Below, one piece after another: positions 53,118-61,209 of a stretch of 64,000 nucleotides of DNA. Each line of letters opens with the position of its first letter. The stretch's first letter is position 1. The notes beneath the pieces were generated by a model. The model saw nothing but the letters and a program-made list of their open reading frames with translations, was not told where the DNA came from and did no database searches. A program made the position numbers and the translations under genes. The DNA comes from Aggregatimonas sangjinii (lineage in GTDB: Bacteria > Bacteroidota > Bacteroidia > Flavobacteriales > Flavobacteriaceae). Where the stretch lies: contig NZ_CP040710.1 in the NCBI RefSeq assembly GCF_005943945.1, positions 1,561,001-1,625,000 of the forward strand, written 5' to 3'.

Positions 53118-54608
53118 TTAATATTTTGCGCTTTTACCGTTGGCTACGGTGCGATTGATGAAATCACGGATGTCGTTATTGGCATTTTGAAGGTCTTCGC
53201 GTCTCAGATACATCATATGGCCAGAGCGATATCCTTTAAAATAAAAACGATCTTTCATACGGCCACTAGGGTCAACCTGCCACATCGTATACTTCGCATT
53301 AAAATAGGTCGTGGCACCATCATAATAGCCACTTTGCACCAATACGTTCAAGTAGGGATTTTGCGCCATGGCTTGCCTAAGGTTGTCACGGGTGTTATCA
53401 TCGTCGTTGTTCCAAGGGCGTACTGGCCCGAACATATTGTATTTGATATCGGTTTTAAAGTTGAGATCTTCCTGCAGGTAATAGTTGATTGCCGGTGTAA
53501 AACTATGTAGCCATGAGGTGATTTCGGCGTTGTAATCCGGCGAAGAACCGGAAAGCTGTCTGTCGATTCCCAAGTACCTACTGTCCAATCTGCCCACGGT
53601 ATACCCCCCTTTTTCCTTTAGTAGGTTTTTCCAAAAGTAGCGGGTAGAGACTACCAGATTAAGGTCCAAAATTTCCTTTTTGTCAAGGCCAGAATAATAT
53701 GCCATTTTTTCGGCTACGCTATTTTTTTCCGTTTCACCGATGTAACCTCCTTTCGCCAGCGCGGGAAGCAAGGTATTGATGGTGTAGTCTTCCGATTCGG
53801 GAAGGATTTCGGTCAAATCCTTATTCTGTAACTCCGCAGGCAATGCCTTATGGTGCCATGCAGCGGCAGTGTAGTAGGGCAGATTCATCGCATCGGAAAC
53901 AGGGCCGTCATTTCGAATGACTTTATAGTCGGCCGGACTCACCATGATCACGCCGTTCAAATACATCCACTGTTGATCTTGCAAGGCCAGCGAAAGGCCC
54001 ATCACCCGAGTACCCCCATAGCTTTCACCGATAATATATTTGGGCGAACGCCAGCGATTGTTTCTGGTGACGAAAGTGTTCAACCATTCCGCCAAATATG
54101 CAATGTCTGCATTGATACCGAAAAACTTGTCCCGATCTACTTCTTTGCCTTCTTCGGGAATGGTACGGGAATATCCGGTATTGGCAGGATTTACATATAC
54201 AATATCGGTCACGTCCAGCACGGAATACGGATTCGCTTTTACGCCATACGGCTGAACGGGATAGCCCTCGTCATCTATTTTGAGGGTTCTGGGCCCGGTG
54301 TAGGCCAAATGCATCCAAACCGAACCGGAACCCGGTCCCCCATTAAAGGAAATCAGTAACGGCCGAGCGGCGCTATCTTTCACGTTATTGCGCGTATAGT
54401 AGGTATAATGCAAGGACGCTATTGGCTTGCCATGCTCGTCCCATACGGGTTGCGTTCCGATTTGGGCGGTATAATTTATCGGCGTACCGTTGATGGTAAC
54501 ACTATGTTGCGTAGTGACTACAGTGTCGATAGGAAGTTTGCGGTCTTGGGAAATTAAGGCATAGAGATTGAAAAATAAAAAGGTAAGGGATAGTAGTAGT
54601 TGTTTCAT
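53118..54608 (-). CDS. Exported S10 family serine carboxypeptidase
   Basis: A 496-residue carboxypeptidase-Y-fold enzyme with signal peptide (LYALISQ). Motifs: oxyanion-side SFNGGPGSGSVWM, VNPANTGYS, nucleophile S196 in IIGESYGGTR, an aspartate in VQSGYYDGATTY and the histidine in YRSGHMMYLR. It trims C-terminal residues from peptides, probably in the periplasm. The ATG at 54608 is preferred over one seven codons upstream. The stop codon coincides with the MITE target duplication, so the original end of the coding sequence appears preserved. Confidence 0.92.
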   Translation of the reverse strand: MKQLLLSLTFLFFNLYALISQDRKLPIDTVVTTQHSVTINGTPINYTAQIGTQPVWDEHGKPIASLHYTYYTRNNVKDSAARPLLISFNGGPGSGSVWMHLAYTGPRTLKIDDEGYPVQPYGVKANPYSVLDVTDIVYVNPANTGYSRTIPEEGKEVDRDKFFGINADIAYLAEWLNTFVTRNNRWRSPKYIIGESYGGTRVMGLSLALQDQQWMYLNGVIMVSPADYKVIRNDGPVSDAMNLPYYTAAAWHHKALPAELQNKDLTEILPESEDYTINTLLPALAKGGYIGETEKNSVAEKMAYYSGLDKKEILDLNLVVSTRYFWKNLLKEKGGYTVGRLDSRYLGIDRQLSGSSPDYNAEITSWLHSFTPAINYYLQEDLNFKTDIKYNMFGPVRPWNNDDDNTRDNLRQAMAQNPYLNVLVQSGYYDGATTYFNAKYTMWQVDPSGRMKDRFYFKGYRSGHMMYLRREDLQNANNDIRDFINRTVANGKSAKY

Positions 54609-54762
54609 GTTGGAATTCGATTTAGTCAATTTTTAAAAATAACGAAAAAAGTTCAGGTTTGGATTCCAGTATTCCTTAAAAAGGAATCCTTTCCGCAGGT
54701 TGCCTTTTCATTTAAAAATAGTCGTATTTTTAAGTGGACTGCAAAACTTTAATCCATCGCTT

Positions 54763-55902
54763 ATGAAATCGATCAACAGAAGAACCTTCAACAACAAATT
54801 GGCCAAGGGTGTGTTGGGAACTGCCATGTTGGGCCACATGCCGATTGCCTGTGGTATGGCGGCCGGACAAGACAACAAAAAACTCGGTATCGCCTTGGTC
54901 GGCTTGGGCAGCTATAGTGAAGGGCAGCTCGCCCCGGGATTGGTGAATGCCGAACATTGCTATTTGGCAGGCATCGTTACGGGAACCCCTGCAAAGGAAA
55001 AAGAATGGATGGAACGTTACGATATTCCGAAGGCAAACGTCTATAACTACGAGAATTTCGATTCGATTGCCGAGAACGATGCCATTGATATCGTTTATGT
55101 TGTCTTGCCCAATAGCATGCACGCCGAATTTTGCATCCGGGCCGCCAAAGCCGGCAAACACGTTATTTGCGAAAAGCCAATGGCCGTAAGTGTGGCAGAG
55201 TGCGATGCCATTATCGAGGCCTGTGAGCACGCCAACGTAAAACTCAGCGTCGGCTATCGCATGCAATCAGATCCCTTTACGAACGAAGTAAAGCGTTTGG
55301 TAAAAGAGAAAACATTTGGGGATGTAACTTATGTATCCTCCGATGCCAGTTATATTTCCCGCGGCAACCCAGATCAATGGCGACTGAACCGTGCCCTTTC
55401 GGGAGGGGGAGCATTGTTGAATATGGGCGTTTATGCCATTCAAAGTAATATCTATGGTACGGGAACCAATCCCATATCCGTTTCGGCACAGGAATTTAGC
55501 ACCCGACCGGACTATTTTAAGGAGACGGATGAAACCATTATGGCACAGATGAAGTTTCCGAACGGAGCGGTAGGGCAACTATGCACAAGCCATAACGCTC
55601 GTGGGAATCGGTTATACGTAAGCTGCACGGATGGCTGGATAGAACTGAACCCCTGTCATTCCTATGGACCTTTGGCTGGTCGGACTTCCGACGGCAATAA
55701 AATCAGTTTTCCCCACAAAAGCCAACAAATGCTACAAATGGATGATTTTGCGCAGCACATCAAGACCGGAAGTACAAATTTTGCTCCCGGTGAAATGGGA
55801 AAACGCGATATGATCATTGTCGAGGCTATTTATCAATCCATACGAGAAGGTGGGAAAACGATTCCATTGGATTTGGGCGATATGGGAATCGTAAGGGCCT
55901 AG
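54763..55902 (+). CDS. Gfo/Idh/MocA family oxidoreductase with Tat signal
   Basis: A 379-residue NAD(P)-dependent sugar oxidoreductase. The N-terminus INRRTFNNKLAKG is a twin-arginine signal, so it would be exported folded with its cofactor. The Rossmann motif is ALVGLGSYSEG, the lysine of the catalytic EKP motif is in CEKPMAVS, and the substrate domain has SVGYRMQSDPF and GGGALLNMGVYAI. The ATG at 54763 is chosen because it starts the Tat signal; the frame extends 21 codons further without signal character. Periplasmic members often modify glycosides or amino sugars. Confidence 0.88.
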   Translation: MKSINRRTFNNKLAKGVLGTAMLGHMPIACGMAAGQDNKKLGIALVGLGSYSEGQLAPGLVNAEHCYLAGIVTGTPAKEKEWMERYDIPKANVYNYENFDSIAENDAIDIVYVVLPNSMHAEFCIRAAKAGKHVICEKPMAVSVAECDAIIEACEHANVKLSVGYRMQSDPFTNEVKRLVKEKTFGDVTYVSSDASYISRGNPDQWRLNRALSGGGALLNMGVYAIQSNIYGTGTNPISVSAQEFSTRPDYFKETDETIMAQMKFPNGAVGQLCTSHNARGNRLYVSCTDGWIELNPCHSYGPLAGRTSDGNKISFPHKSQQMLQMDDFAQHIKTGSTNFAPGEMGKRDMIIVEAIYQSIREGGKTIPLDLGDMGIVRA

Positions 55903-55963
55903 TTGAGTTATTACTTCAAAGAATAGCTAAAAAGTCTACTAATGGCGAATGAGTTCCACTCTT

Positions 55964-56728
55964 TCAAAACTTTTCGAACACCCCTAGGCCGAACAGAGCG
56001 AAATCGTATTTAACAGGGTCGATGGGATCAAGTTTTCGCAAGGAAGCATCTAGTTCCGCGAGTGCATTGGCATCGTTCTGCTTCCGTTTTATGAGCTTTA
56101 GTTTACGGGCCACATTACCTGAATGCACGTCAAGAGGGCAGGAGAGGGCTGCCGTCGGAACACTTTTCCATAGACCAAAATCTACACCTGTGCTTCCATC
56201 GCGCACCATCCATCGTAAAAACATATTGATACGCTTGGCAGCGGAACCCTTTCGGGGATCGCTAACGTGCTTGGTGGTGCGGGTCAAGTGCGGTAGCTCG
56301 AAAAATGTTTTCTTAAAATCGGAGATAGCCGGTTGCATCGAATTGCCAGAACTACCTTTGGTAAATACGGCTTCCAAACCGCCATGTATTTGATAGATGT
56401 TTTGAAGTGACTGAACGAAATAGGCTAAATCCGTCCCGTTGAACGTTCGGTGTACGAAGCTGGAAAGTCCTTCCAAATCGTTCTCCTGATGGTTGACAAT
56501 ATACTCGTAGGGGGAATTATCAAGTAGTTCCATCAAGCGAATTCCGTTGTTGATGATGCTTTTGCGATTTCCCCAAGCTATGGTTGCGGTCAAAAATGCA
56601 CTGATTTCGATATCTTCCTTTCGCGTGAAGCGATGTGGAATCTGAATGGGATCACTTTCCAAAAAATGGGGATGGTTGTACTGAACGACCTTGGCATCCA
56701 GAAAATCTTTAAGATCTTTTTTGTTCAT
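55964..56728 (-). CDS. TIGR02757 (DUF2400) family protein
   Basis: A 254-residue helical protein of the TIGR02757 family, related to HhH-type DNA glycosylases. Family marks are DPIQIPHRFTRKEDIEISAFLTA in pieces, the helix-hairpin-like SAAKRINMFLRWMVRDG and LSCPLDVHSGNVARKL. Function is not established. It overlaps the CPBP gene by 4 bp (ATGA). Confidence 0.87.
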   Translation of the reverse strand: MNKKDLKDFLDAKVVQYNHPHFLESDPIQIPHRFTRKEDIEISAFLTATIAWGNRKSIINNGIRLMELLDNSPYEYIVNHQENDLEGLSSFVHRTFNGTDLAYFVQSLQNIYQIHGGLEAVFTKGSSGNSMQPAISDFKKTFFELPHLTRTTKHVSDPRKGSAAKRINMFLRWMVRDGSTGVDFGLWKSVPTAALSCPLDVHSGNVARKLKLIKRKQNDANALAELDASLRKLDPIDPVKYDFALFGLGVFEKF

Positions 56729-57282
56729 TCTAAAGAGAGATTGAGCAAGTCCGCCAATACGACCGGAATCGAAAGGATAAAGTTATAAGTTGCATGCAGG
56801 GCTACCGCCCACCACAGACCAAAGCGCACGCGAAGGTAGCCGGCGAAAATTCCTAAGCCCAGCTGCGGGGAGACCAGCAAGGGAGCCATCCAAATGTGAT
56901 TTTCAAAATCACTAAAATTAGCCAGATGTATGCTCCCGAACAAAATTACAGAGAGGTAGAATGCGTATTTGAAATAGGTTTTGTCTCGAAACCAAATCAA
57001 CGGGCCACGAAAAATCAATTCTTCGACAAACGGAGCCACCAGTACGATTAAAAATACAATAGCAGCCATCGGAAAGTTTTCGAACAATTCCTCCGAAGCA
57101 TGACGACCAAAATCCATGGCAAAGAATTGCTCGAGAGCCATGATAACGGTCAGAAGTCCGAAACTAAGCGCAAGTGCCCAAACCACCAGTTTTAACAATA
57201 TGGTGAGTCGGTATCCGAAATTGGTATTTGCATCTTCCTCGTAAACCGGGTTTCGAATAAATTTTAGAATGGCTTGCAACAT
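56725..57282 (-). CDS. CPBP family intramembrane metalloprotease
   Basis: A 185-residue membrane protein with about five helices. The CPBP/CAAX-protease motif is APFVEELIFRGPLIWF (catalytic EExxxR), followed by a conserved histidine in LFGSIHLANF and the late HATYNFI motif. Roles in prokaryotes include bacteriocin self-immunity and protein processing. It is between the LolD-like and TIGR02757 genes in a three-gene unit. Confidence 0.87.
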   Translation of the reverse strand: MLQAILKFIRNPVYEEDANTNFGYRLTILLKLVVWALALSFGLLTVIMALEQFFAMDFGRHASEELFENFPMAAIVFLIVLVAPFVEELIFRGPLIWFRDKTYFKYAFYLSVILFGSIHLANFSDFENHIWMAPLLVSPQLGLGIFAGYLRVRFGLWWAVALHATYNFILSIPVVLADLLNLSLE

Positions 57283-57308
57283 GGTCGAAATAAGAGCTAT
57301 TCTACAGA

Positions 57309-58010
57309 TTAATTGGCGGAGGAAGAAGAGTTGTAGACCGTTTTTTCGGTAGCTACGATTAATCCATCGACCATTACGAGTTTTCTATCGGCCATATTTG
57401 CCAATTGTTCGTTATGGGAAACAATGACAAAGGTTTGCCCAAATTCATCCCGCAAATCGAAAAACAATTGGTGTAGCTTGTCGGCACTTTCAGAATCCAG
57501 GTTCCCACTAGGTTCGTCAGCGAAGATGACCGACGGATTGTTGATGAGTGCCCTTGCCACGGCAACGCGTTGCTGTTCGCCCCCTGAAAGTTCGCTTGGT
57601 TTGTGATGGTATCGTTCTGATAGCCCCAAAAAATCCAGTAATTCCGCAGCCCTTTTCTCCGCTTGGAGCTTTGGTGTTTTCTTAATAAAGGCGGGAATAC
57701 AGACGTTTTCCAAGGCCGTAAATTCGGGCAACAATTGGTGAAACTGAAATATAAAGCCTATATGCTCATTGCGGAACCGCGCCATTTCTTTGTCCGTGAG
57801 CGCGGTAACGTCAATGTTATTTATGCTGAGGTTACTATCTTGTTTGTTCGAGAGTACATCCAGTGTGCCTAAAATCTGTAACAGCGTCGTTTTACCCGCC
57901 CCGGAGGCCCCGACAATGGATACGATTTCCCCTTTGGCGATGGAAAGGTCTACGCCTTTTAAGACCTCAAGGTCGCCGTATGCTTTTTTAATATTCTGGG
58001 CTTTGATCAT
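57309..58010 (-). CDS. LolD-type ABC transporter ATPase
   Basis: A 233-residue ATPase of the MacB/LolD group. Walker [10 protein letters not shown] (residues 33-41), Q loop [10 protein letters not shown], signature [15 protein letters not shown], Walker [13 protein letters not shown] and the H-loop VSHNE are all present. It would power lipoprotein release or an envelope exporter; no permease gene is adjacent. A perfect inverted repeat GCTCGAA-N8-TTCGAGC (58025-58046) lies 14 bp upstream of the start. Confidence 0.88.
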   Translation of the reverse strand: MIKAQNIKKAYGDLEVLKGVDLSIAKGEIVSIVGASGAGKTTLLQILGTLDVLSNKQDSNLSINNIDVTALTDKEMARFRNEHIGFIFQFHQLLPEFTALENVCIPAFIKKTPKLQAEKRAAELLDFLGLSERYHHKPSELSGGEQQRVAVARALINNPSVIFADEPSGNLDSESADKLHQLFFDLRDEFGQTFVIVSHNEQLANMADRKLVMVDGLIVATEKTVYNSSSSAN

Positions 58011-58024
58011 AGCTGGGTTTTGCC

Positions 58025-58046
58025 GCTCGAAAATACATATTCGAGC
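58025..58046 (-). promoter_or_regulatory. Inverted repeat upstream of the LolD-like gene
   Basis: A perfect 7-bp inverted repeat GCTCGAA / TTCGAGC with an 8-bp spacer, just upstream of the ATPase start codon at 58010. It could be an operator or a 5' leader hairpin. There is no direct evidence of function. Confidence 0.35.
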
Positions 58047-58206
58047 AGAGACGGCAAAATACCACTTTGAGGCTGATTTGTGCGGTGAAATGGCACTTTT
58101 GAATATTGGAATTCACAATTAAAGGTTAAATTCACGGAAGGGGTTTTTAAATTGTTCATTTTGTTGAATCTTTGACATAATTTAATAAACAAAATTATTT
58201 TTACGC

Positions 58207-58806
58207 ATGGCGGCATACCAAAATTTGGAAGAGTACAACAAGGAAATTTCTGATGAAATCAAACAGGATTATGAGCATATTTTAAGTGAAATCGGTGAAG
58301 ATGGTTCGCGCGATGGTTTGTTGAAAACTCCGGAGCGCGCCGCTAAAGCCATGCTATTTCTAACCCAAGGTTATCAGCAAGATCCTGTAAGCATTTTAGA
58401 AGGCGCCATGTTCAAGGAGGATTACGATGACATGGTCATCATTAAGAACATCGAGTTGTATTCGCTTTGCGAGCACCATATGTTGCCGTTCTTTGGGAAG
58501 GCCCATATTGCTTACATCCCCAATGGCCAGATTGTTGGTCTGAGTAAAATACCACGCGTGGTGGATGTATTTGCCAGACGTTTGCAGGTCCAGGAACGCC
58601 TTACGCATGATATTTTGGAATGCATCAATACGACGTTAAAACCGAAAGGCGTTGCCGTTGTAATCGAGGCGGCACATATGTGTATGATGATGCGGGGGGT
58701 TCAAAAACAAAATTCCGTGACGACTACTTCCGGTTTTCGTGGGCAATTTGAAAAAATAGAAACACGCAATGAGTTTTTAAAGCTAATCGGTTCTGATCTC
58801 TCTTAA
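58207..58806 (+). CDS. folE: GTP cyclohydrolase I
   Basis: A 199-residue homodecameric enzyme that converts GTP to 7,8-dihydroneopterin triphosphate, first step of folate synthesis. Zinc ligands are C88 and H91 in [11 protein letters not shown] and C159 in AHMCMMMRG. The [10 protein letters not shown] motif and the C-terminal RNEFLKLI are also typical. A near-consensus promoter (TTTG, 21 bp, TATTTTTA) lies just upstream. The divergent neighbour is the LolD-like ATPase. Confidence 0.95.
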   Translation: MAAYQNLEEYNKEISDEIKQDYEHILSEIGEDGSRDGLLKTPERAAKAMLFLTQGYQQDPVSILEGAMFKEDYDDMVIIKNIELYSLCEHHMLPFFGKAHIAYIPNGQIVGLSKIPRVVDVFARRLQVQERLTHDILECINTTLKPKGVAVVIEAAHMCMMMRGVQKQNSVTTTSGFRGQFEKIETRNEFLKLIGSDLS

Positions 58807-58953
58807 TACATACAAGCGCAAATACTAAATTCAAATACGTACAGAAACTCAAATTCAAATTTCACGATAACTAGGAACTCTGATGGATTCGAGTCTGTAT
58901 TTTTTTGGCATCCTTATTGCTCTTCAAAAGGCAGTACAATCAAATTTTTCAAC

Positions 58954-59256
58954 ATGTCAAAAACAAAACATTACGATTATAAGAAATTGGCCTTAGGCCT
59001 TCTTTTCGATGCCATTGGAATGTTGTCTTTCGCTATTCCATTTATCGGTAGCTTTACGGACATTATTTGGGCACCCGTTGCGGGGTGGCTTATGACGCGC
59101 ATGTATAAAGGAAAGCCGGGCAAAGCAGCCGGAATGATTACTTTTATAGAAGAAATCGTTCCTGGACTCGATATCATACCGACCTTTACCATTATGTGGT
59201 TCTACACCTATATTTTTAAAGGTGCCACCGAGCCTACTACAATCGAGGTGAATTGA
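58954..59256 (+). CDS. Small two- or three-helix membrane protein
   Basis: A 100-residue protein with a basic start (SKTKHYDYKK), hydrophobic helices at about 12-35 and 60-85, and a conserved-looking loop AGWLMTRMYKGKPGKAAG. The helix residues F-D and D-I-I before the loop are unusual for a lipid-facing helix. No family is recognised. It ends at the bidirectional terminator and follows folE by 147 bp. Confidence 0.65.
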   Translation: MSKTKHYDYKKLALGLLFDAIGMLSFAIPFIGSFTDIIWAPVAGWLMTRMYKGKPGKAAGMITFIEEIVPGLDIIPTFTIMWFYTYIFKGATEPTTIEVN

Positions 59257-59300
59257 TCACTTTTTCAGTACATTAATTTACTGATTTCTTAATGTCACAG

Positions 59301-59340
59301 AAAAATGCCTTTGTCAACTGTTGACAAAGGCATTTTTTTA
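59301..59340. terminator. Bidirectional Rho-independent terminator
   Basis: A 15-bp perfect stem AAAAATGCCTTTGTC / GACAAAGGCATTTTT with a 7-nt loop. T tracts lie on both strands, so it ends both the 100-residue gene (+) and the DUF302 gene (-). Confidence 0.88.
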
Positions 59341-59354
59341 ATGTCATTTTTTCA

Positions 59355-60278
59355 TTATTGTTGAGCGGTTGCGGCGTTTGAAAGGTTGTCCAAAGCCGTA
59401 GTAATCGTTGCCAAGATGTCCTCATTTTCGGTAATTCCGTGGCGTCTCACCAAAAAAGCGGGATTGTTATAAGATACATTAACAATTCCTTCAGCGTTTT
59501 CCCAGACCAATATTTTCTGTGGCAGGTCTAACGCGGTGGTTTGGGAATTTTGCATTAAGGGTGTTCCTAAGTTCGGATTGCCAAAAATGATGATTCTTGT
59601 AGGGTTTAAATCCTGTTGGATACTAGCCGCATTCGCTTGGTGATCGAGCTCGGCGATGATCCTTAAATTCGGGTTGTTCTCGATTGCCGCTTTAAGGCTC
59701 GCATAGACTGCATCGAATGGTTTGTCGTTAGTTGTTTTCGAAAGAATGCCCTCTTCCAAACCTACCATACTATCGGTTGCGACCACAATACTATCCTGGC
59801 TCGATCTTGCGCTCAGATTTTCGAGCGCACCCTGAATCGTAGGTAAGGTCGCTACCCCGTCCAGAGCATGACGGTTAGAAAGGTATTCGGTATTGTTGAA
59901 TCCTACGAAGACTTCATTATCGCCATTTTGGTAGACTATTATTTTTTGCGGAAGGTCTAAACCTGCCAGTTGTTTTTGTTGCATCAGCGGAGTGCCCAGA
60001 TTGGGGTTTCCGAAGAAAATGACCCTGGTCGGGTCGAGCGCCTCACCGACCGAATCGGCATTTGCACTGTGGTCTACTTCCGCCACTATCGAAATGTTTT
60101 CATTTACGTTGAGAGCATCGCGAAGGGCAGTATACGTTTCCTCGAAAGAGGCTATGCTTTCAGTATAGTCCATTCCCAAAACATTCGGGGGATTGGTCTG
60201 TTCGGATACGTTATCGTCATTATCCTTACACGAGAAGAGCATACTAAGACACAAGAATGTAATTAGTTTTATTTTCAT
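59355..60278 (-). CDS. Lipoprotein with two DUF302 domains
   Basis: A 307-residue lipoprotein (signal LSMLFSC-K, Cys 17). Two DUF302 copies are in tandem (about 40-165 and 180-300), sharing FGNPNLGTPLMQ and LDLPQKI and a late NN-x-x-x-L-x-x-RH motif. DUF302 proteins form small dimers of unknown biochemical role; here the dimer may be built into one chain. Monocistronic with its own terminator. Confidence 0.85.
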   Translation of the reverse strand: MKIKLITFLCLSMLFSCKDNDDNVSEQTNPPNVLGMDYTESIASFEETYTALRDALNVNENISIVAEVDHSANADSVGEALDPTRVIFFGNPNLGTPLMQQKQLAGLDLPQKIIVYQNGDNEVFVGFNNTEYLSNRHALDGVATLPTIQGALENLSARSSQDSIVVATDSMVGLEEGILSKTTNDKPFDAVYASLKAAIENNPNLRIIAELDHQANAASIQQDLNPTRIIIFGNPNLGTPLMQNSQTTALDLPQKILVWENAEGIVNVSYNNPAFLVRRHGITENEDILATITTALDNLSNAATAQQ

Positions 60279-60614
60279 GACAAATCATTTAGGTTCATTA
60301 TACATACGGTGCTGACCTCTGATAGGATGTGCGGGATTACGTGAATTTTTAGTGTTTTTAAGTAGGTGCGAATGGAAACGCCTTGTCGTAGAGACTATAT
60401 TTTTACATATGGGAAGGTTGCATTTCGATAGGGTTGATATGATGTCTTCGGCCCACCACATTTGCAAAATATGGGGTTTAATTTATATTAATGAACTTTA
60501 TTTCAGCATTTTCTGGTTAGAAAAGAGCAATAAAAAAAGCCCATGGCGTTCCCTTGAACGCCATGGGCTCGGTACTATTCGTTTCCAAAAAATTACAAAC
60601 GAAAAAGGGTACGG
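60279..60614. other. Intergenic region upstream of the DUF302 gene
   Basis: 336 bp. The last part contains the terminator of the lipoprotein gene (60532-60568). The rest, AT-rich, should hold the DUF302 promoter; no box matching the full consensus was found, and no convincing gene on either strand. Confidence 0.5.
60532..60568 (-). terminator. Terminator of the TonB-receptor unit
   Basis: GCCCATGGCGTT (60539-60550) pairs with AACGCCATGGGC (60557-60568), a 12-bp stem. On the minus strand a run of seven T follows, 47 nt after the stop of the 192-residue lipoprotein gene. Confidence 0.87.
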
Positions 60615-61193
60615 TTATTCTACTTCTACCGTAAAGGTCTGGGCAATATCGGTTGCTCCACCAGCATCGGCCAGGGTTCCGTCATTGGGTTTTTTTGGCT
60701 CATGACGTAAAGTAATTTGCAAGGTTCCGCTTCCGGCATCACCGGTCGTTAGCGTAAAACTAAGCCCCAACGGGTTGCCGTTTGCGTCTTCATCAGCATA
60801 AGTAACCTCCGTAATGGCGCCACCTGCCGTAAAAAAGAACTGGTGCTCTTCATCTTCCTCGGCCACTTCGACGGTAATATTATCCGCAGGGGTTTCCGTT
60901 TCGTTTAAAAGTGAAATACTCCCCGAATAAGTGGTATTGGCCTGTAAAGCACCTGAAACTGTAACTACCGGAGCGTCCGGACCGTCACCATCCAAATCTT
61001 GGGACTCTAGGCTTATCGCCCCGCCCGCACTTGCGGTTAGCGTTACGTTCATCGTGGTAATAACCTCTTCTTCATCTACGGCCTCGGGATCATCGTTGTC
61101 GTCGGAACAGGAAATACTTAAAAATGACGAGCCCATTAAAAGCATGAATAACACTAGTGATGGGCGGTAAAACAAATTGAAACTCTTTCTCAT
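60615..61193 (-). CDS. Lipoprotein partner of the TonB receptor
   Basis: A 192-residue lipoprotein (signal SFLSISC-S, Cys 29) with an Asp/Glu-rich stretch right after the cysteine (SDDNDDPEAVDEEE). The rest is beta-rich (ITTMNVTLTASAGGAISLES, LSFTLTTGDAGSGTLQITLRHEP). Flavobacterial homologues next to TonB receptors carry the vague name type 1 periplasmic-binding-fold protein. It follows the receptor gene by 16 nt and probably works with it at the cell surface. Confidence 0.75.
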   Translation of the reverse strand: MRKSFNLFYRPSLVLFMLLMGSSFLSISCSDDNDDPEAVDEEEVITTMNVTLTASAGGAISLESQDLDGDGPDAPVVTVSGALQANTTYSGSISLLNETETPADNITVEVAEEDEEHQFFFTAGGAITEVTYADEDANGNPLGLSFTLTTGDAGSGTLQITLRHEPKKPNDGTLADAGGATDIAQTFTVEVE

Positions 61194-61209
61194 AATACTG
61201 AATTTTGGG

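Noticed and set aside
60352-60705. 117-codon plus-strand frame upstream of and over the lipoprotein gene
   Set aside because: It is antisense to a clear lipoprotein gene and its terminator stem, and the product shows no protein-like pattern.
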